A stretch of DNA of 5,276 nt from the NCBI GenBank assembly GCA_020443945.1, contig JAIZWN010000741.1, positions 1-5,276 on the forward strand, given 5' to 3'. A model generated the notes under the pieces. The model did no database searches. It was not told where the DNA came from and saw nothing but the letters and a program-made list of their open reading frames with translations. This DNA is from Candidatus Thiosymbion ectosymbiont of Robbea hypermnestra (GTDB taxonomy: Bacteria > Pseudomonadota > Gammaproteobacteria > Chromatiales > Chromatiaceae). Below, one piece after another: positions 1 to 5,276 of this stretch (positions are counted from its first letter, which is position 1; each line of letters starts with the position of its first letter). The position numbers and the translations under genes were made by a program.

Positions 1-103
1 CTCGTGTAAGTCGGCCAGTGACTCGAAGGCTACGCCCGGCAGCCGCTTGGGCAGAAAAACCCGGTTGAACCAGACGGCCCCGGTCTTTTTCTTTCTTCGT
101 CAC
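1..103 (-). CDS. Possible 5' end of a further downstream gene, reading frame disrupted, runs off the window
   Basis: Twelve bases beyond the stop of the pyrophosphohydrolase gene there is a GTG (103-101) preceded by GAGAGG at a workable distance. Its own frame reads VTKKEKDRGRLVQPG and stays open to the window edge, but its third codon positions are poor in G/C, unlike the neighbours. The frame one base later has the G/C-rich third positions of real genes here and reads GAVWFNRVFLPKRLPG, continuing to the edge. That frame has a stop at 102-100 and no ATG, GTG or TTG after it. Removing one A from the five-A run at 86-90 would join the two parts into MTKKEKTGAVWFNRV. So either a gene start carries a one-base frameshift (sequence error, mutation or recoding), or the open frame is chance. 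I do not recognise the protein family. Confidence 0.3.
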   Translation of the reverse strand, partial: MTKKEKDRGRLVQPGFSAQAAAGRSLRVTGRLTR

Positions 104-114
104 CCTACGACCTC

Positions 115-474
115 TCAGTTCTCATACTCAGCCGCACGCCGGGCATCCCCATAGACCTTGTGCACCGGGTAGCGTCGCTCGTTGTCGGCGATTTTGGCCG
201 CCGCGGCATCGAGCAGGTCCAGGTCCAGACGCTCGGCGAGGCGAATCAGGTAGATCAGGATATCGGCCATCTCGAAGGCTACCTCCCGTTTCTTCTCGGG
301 GGTCAGGGAGGCGCTCTGCTCTTCGGTTAACCACTGGAAATGCTCGATCAGCTCACCGCATTCCCCGGCCAGGGCCATCGCCAGGTTTTTCGGAGAATGA
401 AACCGCTCCCAACCGCGTTCCCGGGCGAACCGTAAGAGACGCAGGTTCAACCCCTGCAGACTGTCTTCGGACAT
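115..474 (-). CDS. MazG-like nucleotide pyrophosphohydrolase (dCTPase / RS21-C6 type)
   Basis: A small all-alpha NTP pyrophosphohydrolase of 119 residues, predicted to hydrolyse a (d)NTP to the monophosphate and pyrophosphate in the cytoplasm. Family members such as human DCTPP1 act on dCTP and modified dCTP and are thought to clean the nucleotide pool. The metal-binding pattern is clear: E38-x-x-E41 in GECGELIEHFQW and E68-x-x-D71 in FEMADILIYL, followed by K94-xxx-N98 and RYPVHK (101-106). The FHSPKNLAMAL stretch (25-35) also matches the DCTPP1-type N-terminus. The length fits the compact single-domain form, not the roughly 260-residue two-domain MazG, so I give no symbol. ATG 474 is supported by a GAGGAG ribosome binding site. 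It lies 48 bases after aroC and is probably the last or next-to-last gene of the operon. Family assignment is firm; the exact nucleotide substrate is unknown. Confidence 0.92.
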   Translation of the reverse strand: MSEDSLQGLNLRLLRFARERGWERFHSPKNLAMALAGECGELIEHFQWLTEEQSASLTPEKKREVAFEMADILIYLIRLAERLDLDLLDAAAAKIADNERRYPVHKVYGDARRAAEYEN

Positions 475-483
475 CGCTGTCTA

Positions 484-489
484 CTCCTC
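484..489 (-). promoter_or_regulatory. Ribosome binding site of the pyrophosphohydrolase gene
   Basis: GAGGAG on the minus strand, nine bases before ATG 474. It supports this start and shows that the gene is translated independently of aroC. Confidence 0.75.
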
Positions 490-522
490 GCTTGTCGGCC
501 GTATCGCCATTGCGGTTTCGGC

Positions 523-1629
523 TCAGCGATCTTCGGTCGCGGCCGGCAGGCGTGGGGTTTGCGGCTTTACGTCGGCGTTCTGGCCCCGCTGACGCAAGAG
601 GTGGTCCATGATGACGATGGCCAACATGGCCTCGGCGATGGGCGTCGCGCGGATTCCCACGCAGGGGTCGTGCCGGCCCCTGGTCAGGATCTCGGTGGCG
701 GTCCCCGAGCGGTCGATGGTCCGCCCCGGTAAACGCAGGCTGGAAGTGGGCTTCAGGGCGATGCGGGCGACGATGTCCTGCCCGCTGGAGATGCCCCCCA
801 GCACGCCGCCGGCATGGTTGCTCAGGAAGCCCGCCGGCGTCATCTCGTCCCGATGCTCGGTGCCCTTCTGGGTCACGCAGGCGAAGCCGGCGCCGATCTC
901 CACGCCCTTGACGGCATTGATGCCCATAAGCGCGTGGGCGATGTCCGCGTCCAGCCGGTCGAAGACGGGCTCGCCGAGCCCCGCCGGTATGGCCTCGGCC
1001 ACCACCGTTACCTGGGCGCCGATGGAGTTTCCCTCCTTGCGCAGGGCGTCCATGTAGGCCTCGAGCCTTGGTACGGCGGCGGCATCCGGACAGAAGAAGG
1101 GGTTTTGCTCCACCTGCTCCCAGTCGAAACCCGCCGGGCGAATCGGGCCCAGCTGAGAGAGATAACCGCGCACCCGAATCCCGAGCTGGTCACGCAGGTA
1201 TTTCTTGGCGATCCCCCCCGCCGCGACCCGGATTGCCGTTTCCCGCGCCGAGGAGCGGCCACCGCCCCGGTAATCGCGCATCCCATACTTCATCTCGTAG
1301 CTGTAGTCCGCATGGCCGGGCCGGAATTTGTCGGCGATTTCGGTGTAATCCTGCGAGCGCTGATCCTGATTGAGAATGGTCAATCCGATGGGGGCACCGG
1401 TGGTTCGGCCCTCGAAGACGCCGGAAAGGAGCCGTACCTCATCGGACTCGCGCCGCTGGGTCGTATGGCGGGACCGTCCGGGCCGGCGGCGATCCAGATC
1501 GACTTGCAGGTCCGCCGCGGTGAGCGCCAGGCCGGGCGGACAGCCATCCACCACGCCGCCCAGGGCGGGCCCGTGGCTCTCGCCGAAGGTAGTCACCACA
1601 AAGGCCCTACCGATGCTGTTTCCCGACAT
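523..1629 (-). CDS. aroC: Chorismate synthase
   Basis: Chorismate synthase (EC 4.2.3.5) removes phosphate from 5-enolpyruvylshikimate-3-phosphate to make chorismate, the last shared step of aromatic amino acid, folate and quinone synthesis. It is a cytoplasmic homotetramer that needs reduced FMN. The 368 residues cover the whole family, slightly longer than E. coli AroC because of a polar tail after about 350. Visible signatures are the N-terminal MSGNSIG; GESHGPALGGVVDGCPPGL (16-34); RPGHADYSY (103-111); DYRGGGRSSARET (119-131); and SNHAGGVLGGISSGQDI (270-286). The two catalytic histidines are present as H19 and H106. ATG 1629 is the only possible start, since an in-frame stop lies four codons upstream and the MSGN opening is conserved. 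The gene begins nine bases after the tolC stop and has no evident Shine-Dalgarno sequence, which suggests translation coupled to tolC. Nothing looks broken. Confidence 0.98.
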   Translation of the reverse strand: MSGNSIGRAFVVTTFGESHGPALGGVVDGCPPGLALTAADLQVDLDRRRPGRSRHTTQRRESDEVRLLSGVFEGRTTGAPIGLTILNQDQRSQDYTEIADKFRPGHADYSYEMKYGMRDYRGGGRSSARETAIRVAAGGIAKKYLRDQLGIRVRGYLSQLGPIRPAGFDWEQVEQNPFFCPDAAAVPRLEAYMDALRKEGNSIGAQVTVVAEAIPAGLGEPVFDRLDADIAHALMGINAVKGVEIGAGFACVTQKGTEHRDEMTPAGFLSNHAGGVLGGISSGQDIVARIALKPTSSLRLPGRTIDRSGTATEILTRGRHDPCVGIRATPIAEAMLAIVIMDHLLRQRGQNADVKPQTPRLPAATEDR

Positions 1630-1638
1630 AGGCGTAAT

Positions 1639-3009
1639 CTAAAAGGTCGGCGGTGAGACTGCGTCCCGCGGATTCAGCCAGGCATTGGCCTTTGCCAACA
1701 CCTTCCGGGACAGGGTGCTGGTGGCCTGCTGCAACAATACCCCATTGATGATGTAGTCGTAACGGGAATTCAGATAATCGAATTCCGCCTGGGACAGGTT
1801 TTGCTGCGCATCGAGCACGTCGACCTGGGTGCGGGTACCCACCTCGAGACCGGCCTGGGTGGATGCCATGACGCTCCGGGCGGAGACCACGGCGGCTTGC
1901 CGCGCCCGCACGTCGCTGATGCTGGAGAGGATGCCGCGAAAGGCGTCCTTCACCGCGTTCAGGACCTCGCGCCGTACCTGGTCGAGCCGATCCTGGGCCG
2001 CGCGGAAATCGTAACCCGCCTGGCGCGTGCGGGAGGTCACGGCGCCGCCCTGATACAGGGGTAGACTCATGGTGAGGGCGATGAATCCGGTATCCCGGTC
2101 GGTGCCAAACTCCGCTCCGCTCCGGGCCAGATCGTACCCCGCCTCCAGATCGAAGCTGGGGAAACGGGCGGAGCGCTCGATCTCGATCTGCTTCTTGGCG
2201 GATCGGGAGGCCTCCACGGCCGCGAGTACGGCATAGTTGTGTTTGAGCGCGGTATCGGCCCAGGCGTCGATGTCGTTGGGTTGCGGCGCCGTCAGCGGCA
2301 GCCGCGCGCCGAGTCGCGCCAGGGGGACCCGCACCGGGCCGATGATCCGCCACAGGGCCTCCCACCGATTGCCGAGGTCGTTCTTGGCGGTGATCACGTC
2401 GGCCCGGGAGCGGTCGTAGGCGGCCTGGGACTCGTTGACATCGGTGATGGCGACCAGGCCTACCTCGAAACGCTGCCTGGATTGTTCGCGCTGGCGCGCG
2501 TTGGCGCGTTGCAGGGCTTCTGCGACCCGTACCTCATCCGCGGCGCGCAACACATCGAAATAGGCCCTGGTCGTGCGGACCATCAGGTCGACCCGGGCGT
2601 TGCGGTATTCCGCCTCCGCCTCGGCGATTGTATCGGCGGTCTGTTCGAGGCGGAGCCAATCCGCCCGATCATAGACGGATTGAGTGACGGAGGCCGTCAG
2701 GTTCCGGGAGCCATAGTCATCGTTCCGGCGGCGGGTACTCCATGGCGTGGAGGCCTGCTCGTCGCGGTAGCGGGCACCGGCGCTGAGGGCGAAATTCGGC
2801 AACAAAAGCGCCCGCGCCTGGGGTCCGGTCTCACGCCTGGCGTACAGGGTTTGTTCCGCTTCCTTGAGAACCGGATCGCTCCTGACCGCCAGGTCATAGA
2901 CCCGGAGCAGGTCTTCGGCCCCGGCCGAGGCGGCGCAACCGAGCCCGATGAGGGCGAAGACGACGGAGAAAAGCCTGCACATGTGCTTTCGCGTCAGGTT
3001 GGAGCTCAT
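1639..3009 (-). CDS. tolC: TolC family outer membrane efflux/secretion channel
   Basis: Outer membrane factor that trimerises into a beta-barrel plus periplasmic alpha-tunnel and works with inner membrane RND, MFS or ABC pumps, or type I secretion systems. From ATG 3009 it is 456 residues. A signal peptide is visible: basic start (R7, K8, R12), hydrophobic 13-30, likely signal peptidase I cleavage after AGA (29-31) before EDLLRVYDLA. The LGC at 23-25 lacks a proper lipobox, so this is not a convincing lipoprotein. The internal duplication typical of TolC is present: 111-220 (SVYDRADW to the EALW end) resembles 316-428 (PLYQGG to GVLLQQ), with the matching landmarks FEVGLVAITDVNESQAAYDR (181-200) and LEVGTRTQVDVLDAQQNLSQ (388-407). 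Starting at ATG 3057 would add 16 residues and overlap wecA by 23 bases, but 3009 has a GGAGG at ideal spacing. No pump subunit or adaptor is encoded nearby, so the partner is unknown. Confidence 0.94.
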   Translation of the reverse strand: MSSNLTRKHMCRLFSVVFALIGLGCAASAGAEDLLRVYDLAVRSDPVLKEAEQTLYARRETGPQARALLLPNFALSAGARYRDEQASTPWSTRRRNDDYGSRNLTASVTQSVYDRADWLRLEQTADTIAEAEAEYRNARVDLMVRTTRAYFDVLRAADEVRVAEALQRANARQREQSRQRFEVGLVAITDVNESQAAYDRSRADVITAKNDLGNRWEALWRIIGPVRVPLARLGARLPLTAPQPNDIDAWADTALKHNYAVLAAVEASRSAKKQIEIERSARFPSFDLEAGYDLARSGAEFGTDRDTGFIALTMSLPLYQGGAVTSRTRQAGYDFRAAQDRLDQVRREVLNAVKDAFRGILSSISDVRARQAAVVSARSVMASTQAGLEVGTRTQVDVLDAQQNLSQAEFDYLNSRYDYIINGVLLQQATSTLSRKVLAKANAWLNPRDAVSPPTF

Positions 3010-3015
3010 CGAAAG

Positions 3016-3020
3016 CCTCC
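3016..3020 (-). promoter_or_regulatory. Ribosome binding site that decides the tolC start
   Basis: GGAGG on the minus strand, six bases before ATG 3009. The alternative ATG at 3057 has only a distant GGGGAAG about 14 bases upstream, so the shorter TolC with a tidy signal peptide is preferred. Confidence 0.8.
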
Positions 3021-3034
3021 GACCCCAGGTAAGA

Positions 3035-4129
3035 TCACGCGGGGGGATTGTCATCATGCAATAATAGCTTCCCCAAAAAGTGTTTCACGTGCCAGGCCCG
3101 CATGATGATCCAGAAATGCAGCGCGAACAGGCAGACGAAACCGAGAAACATCCAATGCTCCGGGACCCCGAGAAAATGCCCGACCAACCCGATACCGGCG
3201 GTAGTAAGCGCGCTCAGCAGCATCAGAACAAGCACCTGTTTCGGGCGGAAACCCGCCGCGAGCAGGATATGGTGAAAGTGCCCCCGGTCGGCCCGGAAGG
3301 GCGACCGCCCGTGCAGGATCCGGCGCGTCATGATCGAAACCGTATCGATGAGCGGTAACGCGAACAACCAAAGTGCCGTGACCGGCGCCAGGAGGCGTTG
3401 CTCCCCCTGGGAGAGAGCGACGAGGAACCACACCAGAACAAACCCGAGAGACAGACTGCCCGCGTCGCCCATGAAGACCGAGGTACGCCGGCCGGCACGT
3501 AAATTAAACACCAGAAAGGCAAGCAGCACCGCGCCGAGCAGCCCGAGCATATCGATATCCCGCGTATCGCCCCCGGACCAGGCGATGACGATGCCCAGGG
3601 CGATGATGGCGATCAGTACGAGCGATGCCGCCAGGCCGTCGATGCCGTCGGCCATGTTCAGCGCATTGATCACGCCGACCATGGCAAACACCGTGACGGG
3701 AACTGCAAGATTCCCCAAGGAGAGCAAGCTATCCGGCAGAATCAGATACCCCAAATCGACGAGTACCACATTCCCCCCCAGGGTCATCAGCAGGCCCGCC
3801 AGAATCTGAGCGACAAAGCGGCACGACGCGGGGAGCTCATGGAGATCGTCGATCGCGCCCACGACCACGAGGAGCAGCAATCCGGCAAACAACATGCGGT
3901 AGCTGAATAACGGGATATTCAGCATGAGCGCGGAGAAGGCGAAGGCGACGAACATCGCGATGCCGCCCACCAGGGGAGTAGGATGACGGTGAGTCTTGCG
4001 GCCACCGGGATGATCGACCAGACCGATCCGGTGGGCAACGGGTATCAAGGCCCATATGAGAACCGCGGTCGAAACGAATGCGAGCAAACCGCCCGCGAAA
4101 AGCTTCTGGCTCATCCCATCCCCCAGCAT
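3035..4129 (-). CDS. wecA: Undecaprenyl-phosphate GlcNAc-1-phosphate transferase (WecA/TagO-type, MraY-like family)
   Basis: Integral inner membrane enzyme that moves a sugar-1-phosphate, most likely GlcNAc-1-P, from the UDP-sugar to undecaprenyl phosphate. This is the first step of O-antigen, enterobacterial common antigen-like or other surface glycan synthesis. The 364 residues show about 11 hydrophobic segments. Family motifs run in order: GLVDHPGGRKTHRHPTPLVGG (36-56); DD at 94-95 in AIDDLHELP; the NALNMADGIDGL loop (155-166) with D161 and D164; FMGDAGSLSLG (219-229); and the cytoplasmic RGHFHHILLAAG (282-293), equivalent to the HIHH motif of WecA that MraY lacks. The acceptor sugar cannot be read with certainty, and a WbpL-like relative is possible. 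The start could also be ATG 4114 (MSQKLFAGG), after a weak GGGGGAT. The gene leads a tight run with tolC, aroC and the pyrophosphohydrolase; no other glycan gene lies in the window. Confidence 0.93.
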   Translation of the reverse strand: MLGDGMSQKLFAGGLLAFVSTAVLIWALIPVAHRIGLVDHPGGRKTHRHPTPLVGGIAMFVAFAFSALMLNIPLFSYRMLFAGLLLLVVVGAIDDLHELPASCRFVAQILAGLLMTLGGNVVLVDLGYLILPDSLLSLGNLAVPVTVFAMVGVINALNMADGIDGLAASLVLIAIIALGIVIAWSGGDTRDIDMLGLLGAVLLAFLVFNLRAGRRTSVFMGDAGSLSLGFVLVWFLVALSQGEQRLLAPVTALWLFALPLIDTVSIMTRRILHGRSPFRADRGHFHHILLAAGFRPKQVLVLMLLSALTTAGIGLVGHFLGVPEHWMFLGFVCLFALHFWIIMRAWHVKHFLGKLLLHDDNPPA

Positions 4130-4189
4130 GACTCAATGCGGTAAAAAGGTCGCCTCGATCCCCAGCGTTCGGTCAGAAATACGAATGAT

Positions 4190-4223
4190 CCTTTTGCGCG
4201 CCGCCGAAAAAGCCGCCTTTTGC
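4190..4223. repeat. Pair of 8-bp direct repeats (minus strand GCAAAAGG) upstream of wecA
   Basis: GCAAAAGG occurs on the minus strand at 4223-4216 and again at 4197-4190, 26 bases apart, or about 2.5 helical turns. Between them lies a second small repeat, GCCGCC at 4200-4205 and 4212-4217 on the plus strand. Paired short repeats in a leader can be regulator binding sites, but at this length chance is a fair alternative. Confidence 0.35.
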
Positions 4224-4231
4224 TTATCCGC

Positions 4232-4258
4232 AGATTACGGGGACCTTGAATTTTTCAA
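4232..4258 (-). promoter_or_regulatory. Weak sigma70-like promoter candidate for the wecA-tolC-aroC operon
   Basis: TTGAAA (4258-4253) and TAATCT (4237-4232) are 15 bases apart on the minus strand, about 100 bases before wecA. The spacing is short and the -10 imperfect. The -35-like box falls inside the 4239-4265 hairpin, so a protein bound there could block it. Placed by position and resemblance only. Confidence 0.22.
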
Positions 4259-4265
4259 GGTGCCC
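4239..4265. repeat. Near-perfect inverted repeat / hairpin in the wecA leader
   Basis: ACCTTGAA (4243-4250) and TTCAAGGT (4254-4261) form a perfect 8-bp stem around a TTT loop. Beyond a single G:G mismatch, GGG (4239-4241) pairs with CCC (4263-4265). No T-run follows on either strand, so it is not a classic terminator. It could be an operator dyad or an mRNA structure in the 5' leader. Confidence 0.6.
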
Positions 4266-4347
4266 TCAACCTTTCGGCTGTTTTTCATCGGCAATTAAAC
4301 GGTGGCAACATCCAAGCGGTCCGCACTCAAGGAATCCTAGGTACCCG

Positions 4348-5127
4348 CTAATTGGCCCAACCCCGCCAGCGGTAGAACAGGATCCCCAGGTACTCTTTCA
4401 GGGCAATCGAGCTCCTCATCAGGGCGCCGGCGTCCGGGAGAAAATCGAGCAGCGTCAATGTCCGCTCCGCCGGCACCTCATAGTCCGTGGGCGCCGGAAT
4501 CGTCCGGACCCCCGCGGCGCCAAAGGTTGCCCGCGCACGCCGCATATGATACGCCGAGGTAACCAACAACACCCGGTCCATGCCCCGATCGGCGAGCAGG
4601 CGCCCCGTCTCACGCGCATTCTCGAAGGTATTCCGGCTGCTCCCTTCCAACAGCACCCGCTCCTCGGGTACACCGAGATCCCTGAGAAACCGCAGCATGG
4701 CATCCGCCTCGGGACCCTGGTTTGCACGCCAGGGCAGGCGACCCCCGGCTACTACCACAATGGGTGCTTTCCCCCGGTGAAACAAGCGCGCCGCATGCCA
4801 GACCCGGTCGGCCGCGGTCGTCAGATCGGGGAACAGCCGTTGCGCGGCGACGCCTTCGATACCGCCGCCCAGAACCAGGATAGCGTCGGCGTCCGGCAAG
4901 GCATCGATGGCGACCGGCTGATACTCCGCCTCCAGGGATAAGCGCACCCGGTCGGAAACCAGGGGCATTGCCCAACCCCAGATCCACAGCAAACCGCACA
5001 AGGACAGCCCGGCGCCGAGCCTCCTGTGCCACGATGTCGCCACGGCAATCCCGATCAGAATCAGCATCCCGCCGGCGCCGAGCGGCATGGCCAGCTGAGT
5101 CAATAGCTTGTGCGCCAGATAATCCAT
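4348..5127 (-). CDS. elyC: ElyC/YdcF-like DUF218 inner membrane protein
   Basis: A 259-residue protein with two N-terminal membrane segments (about 10-31 and 37-56), a short linker, then a DUF218 domain (about 80-258) expected in the periplasm. E. coli ElyC has the same layout and length. ElyC affects peptidoglycan assembly at low temperature and has been tied genetically to undecaprenyl-phosphate metabolism; its biochemical activity is not settled. Conserved DUF218 elements are AILVLGGG (82-89), VVVAGGR (124-130), GPEADAMLRFLRDLGVPEE (138-156), LEGSSRNTFENA (160-171), VTSAYHMRRA (189-198) and PAPTDY (211-216). The E and N of the S-R-N-T-x-E-N segment are the usual candidate functional residues. 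ATG 5127 follows an AAGGA at good spacing. It lies 218 bases before wecA, so it may belong to the same transcript or have its own. Because DUF218 proteins are often called just YdcF family, the elyC symbol rests on architecture. Confidence 0.88.
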   Translation of the reverse strand: MDYLAHKLLTQLAMPLGAGGMLILIGIAVATSWHRRLGAGLSLCGLLWIWGWAMPLVSDRVRLSLEAEYQPVAIDALPDADAILVLGGGIEGVAAQRLFPDLTTAADRVWHAARLFHRGKAPIVVVAGGRLPWRANQGPEADAMLRFLRDLGVPEERVLLEGSSRNTFENARETGRLLADRGMDRVLLVTSAYHMRRARATFGAAGVRTIPAPTDYEVPAERTLTLLDFLPDAGALMRSSIALKEYLGILFYRWRGWAN

Positions 5128-5134
5128 CCCACCA

Positions 5135-5139
5135 TCCTT
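5135..5139 (-). promoter_or_regulatory. Ribosome binding site of the elyC-like gene
   Basis: AAGGA on the minus strand, seven bases before ATG 5127. It supports this start; a second ATG inside the spacer is out of frame. Confidence 0.65.
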
Positions 5140-5189
5140 CCGGACAGAAAATGCCCGCGCGGACCAGCAGCCGATCTCACCTTTTTAAT

Positions 5190-5235
5190 TGAGAGCGCCC
5201 CCTAGTGCCCCGTTTCACCTTATTTTTCGCTCTCA
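5190..5235. repeat. 8-bp inverted repeat with 30-base loop upstream of elyC
   Basis: TGAGAGCG (5190-5197) pairs perfectly with CGCTCTCA (5228-5235). The loop is long and no T-run follows, so a terminator is unlikely. One arm overlaps the possible stop of an upstream gene at 5235-5233. It may be a pair of regulator half-sites or chance. Confidence 0.35.
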
Positions 5236-5276
5236 GCGCGGCGAGAAGTGGCCAGCCGCGAGGCGCGTGAGCGCAG

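Larger units (their letters stand above)
4130..4347. other. Intergenic region between elyC and wecA
   Basis: 218 bases without a convincing gene, richer in A/T than the flanking genes. It holds a hairpin, paired direct repeats and a weak promoter-like pair, each listed separately. There is no hairpin followed by a T-run on the minus strand, so I see no intrinsic terminator for elyC; read-through into wecA is possible. A KpnI/AvrII-like GGTACCTAGG sits just after the elyC stop and seems incidental. The plus-strand frame across 4056-4298 has no supporting features. Confidence 0.7.
5128..5276. other. Region upstream of elyC, possibly including the end of another minus-strand gene
   Basis: The outer 40 bases could be the tail of a gene entering from beyond the window on the minus strand. 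The frame ending with TGA at 5235-5233 (ALTRLAAGHFSPR) has nearly all G/C third positions like the genes here. The frame ending with TAA at 5222-5220 is less gene-like. Too little is present to identify either. The rest is probably leader for elyC; I see no confident -35/-10 pair in it. Confidence 0.3.

Noticed and set aside
814..1656. 280-codon open frame on the plus strand opposite aroC
   Set aside because: It lies antisense to a complete, motif-rich chorismate synthase. Long antisense frames are common in GC-rich DNA, and the translation shows no recognisable domain.
1607..2365. 252-codon minus-strand frame overlapping tolC and aroC
   Set aside because: It sits in another frame of tolC on the same strand and is arginine- and glycine-rich without domain features, as expected of an off-frame reading.
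2935..2939. LGC near the TolC signal peptide as a lipoprotein site
   Set aside because: The position three residues before the cysteine is glycine, not L/V/I, and a good signal peptidase I site (AGA before EDLL) follows a few residues later.
2239..3105. 288-codon open frame on the plus strand opposite tolC
   Set aside because: It is antisense to a clear TolC with signal peptide and internal duplication. Its product is a G/P/R-rich shadow without motifs.
4239..4265. Hairpin as intrinsic terminator of elyC
   Set aside because: No T-run follows the stem on the minus strand, and the stem lies more than 80 bases past the elyC stop.
4246..4941. 231-codon plus-strand open frame across the elyC gap and gene
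   Set aside because: Mostly antisense to elyC, with proline- and arginine-rich shadow composition and no motif.
5248..5276. GTG at 5248 on the plus strand as the start of a divergent gene
   Set aside because: Only nine codons are visible before the edge, and there is no properly spaced ribosome binding site.

Overview
The window looks like a piece of the chromosome of a GC-rich gammaproteobacterium, possibly near the purple sulfur / Ectothiorhodospira-like groups. That placement is an inference from protein character and codon use and cannot be settled here. It has an inner and outer membrane envelope, because it encodes a TolC-type outer membrane channel, a WecA-type lipid-carrier glycosyl-1-phosphate transferase and an ElyC-like protein. 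All confident genes lie on the minus strand, so transcription runs from high to low coordinates. I see no mobile element, CRISPR array, tRNA or rRNA.

In transcription order: a 149-base leader (5128-5276) holds a possible gene end and an 8-bp inverted repeat. Next is an ElyC/YdcF-like DUF218 membrane protein (4348-5127). A 218-base gap (4130-4347) follows, with a near-perfect hairpin and short direct repeats; it is the best place for a promoter or regulatory site. Then comes a tight run: wecA (3035-4129), tolC (1639-3009), aroC (523-1629) and a MazG-like/dCTPase-type nucleotide pyrophosphohydrolase (115-474). Gaps are 25, 9 and 48 bases, so these four are probably one operon. A further gene may begin right after it, at position 103, but its first codons are in a different frame from the coding-like sequence beyond.

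elyC and wecA both touch undecaprenyl-phosphate use: WecA loads the carrier with GlcNAc-1-phosphate, and ElyC has been linked genetically to the same carrier in E. coli. TolC builds the outer membrane exit duct of efflux or type I secretion systems, but no inner membrane partner is encoded here. aroC (last step to chorismate) and the nucleotide pyrophosphohydrolase are housekeeping enzymes that seem to share the transcript rather than the pathway.

No clearly new system is visible. The points most worth a second look are the frame disruption at 84-103, the tolC start, the 4239-4265 hairpin, and aroC's apparent lack of its own ribosome binding site.
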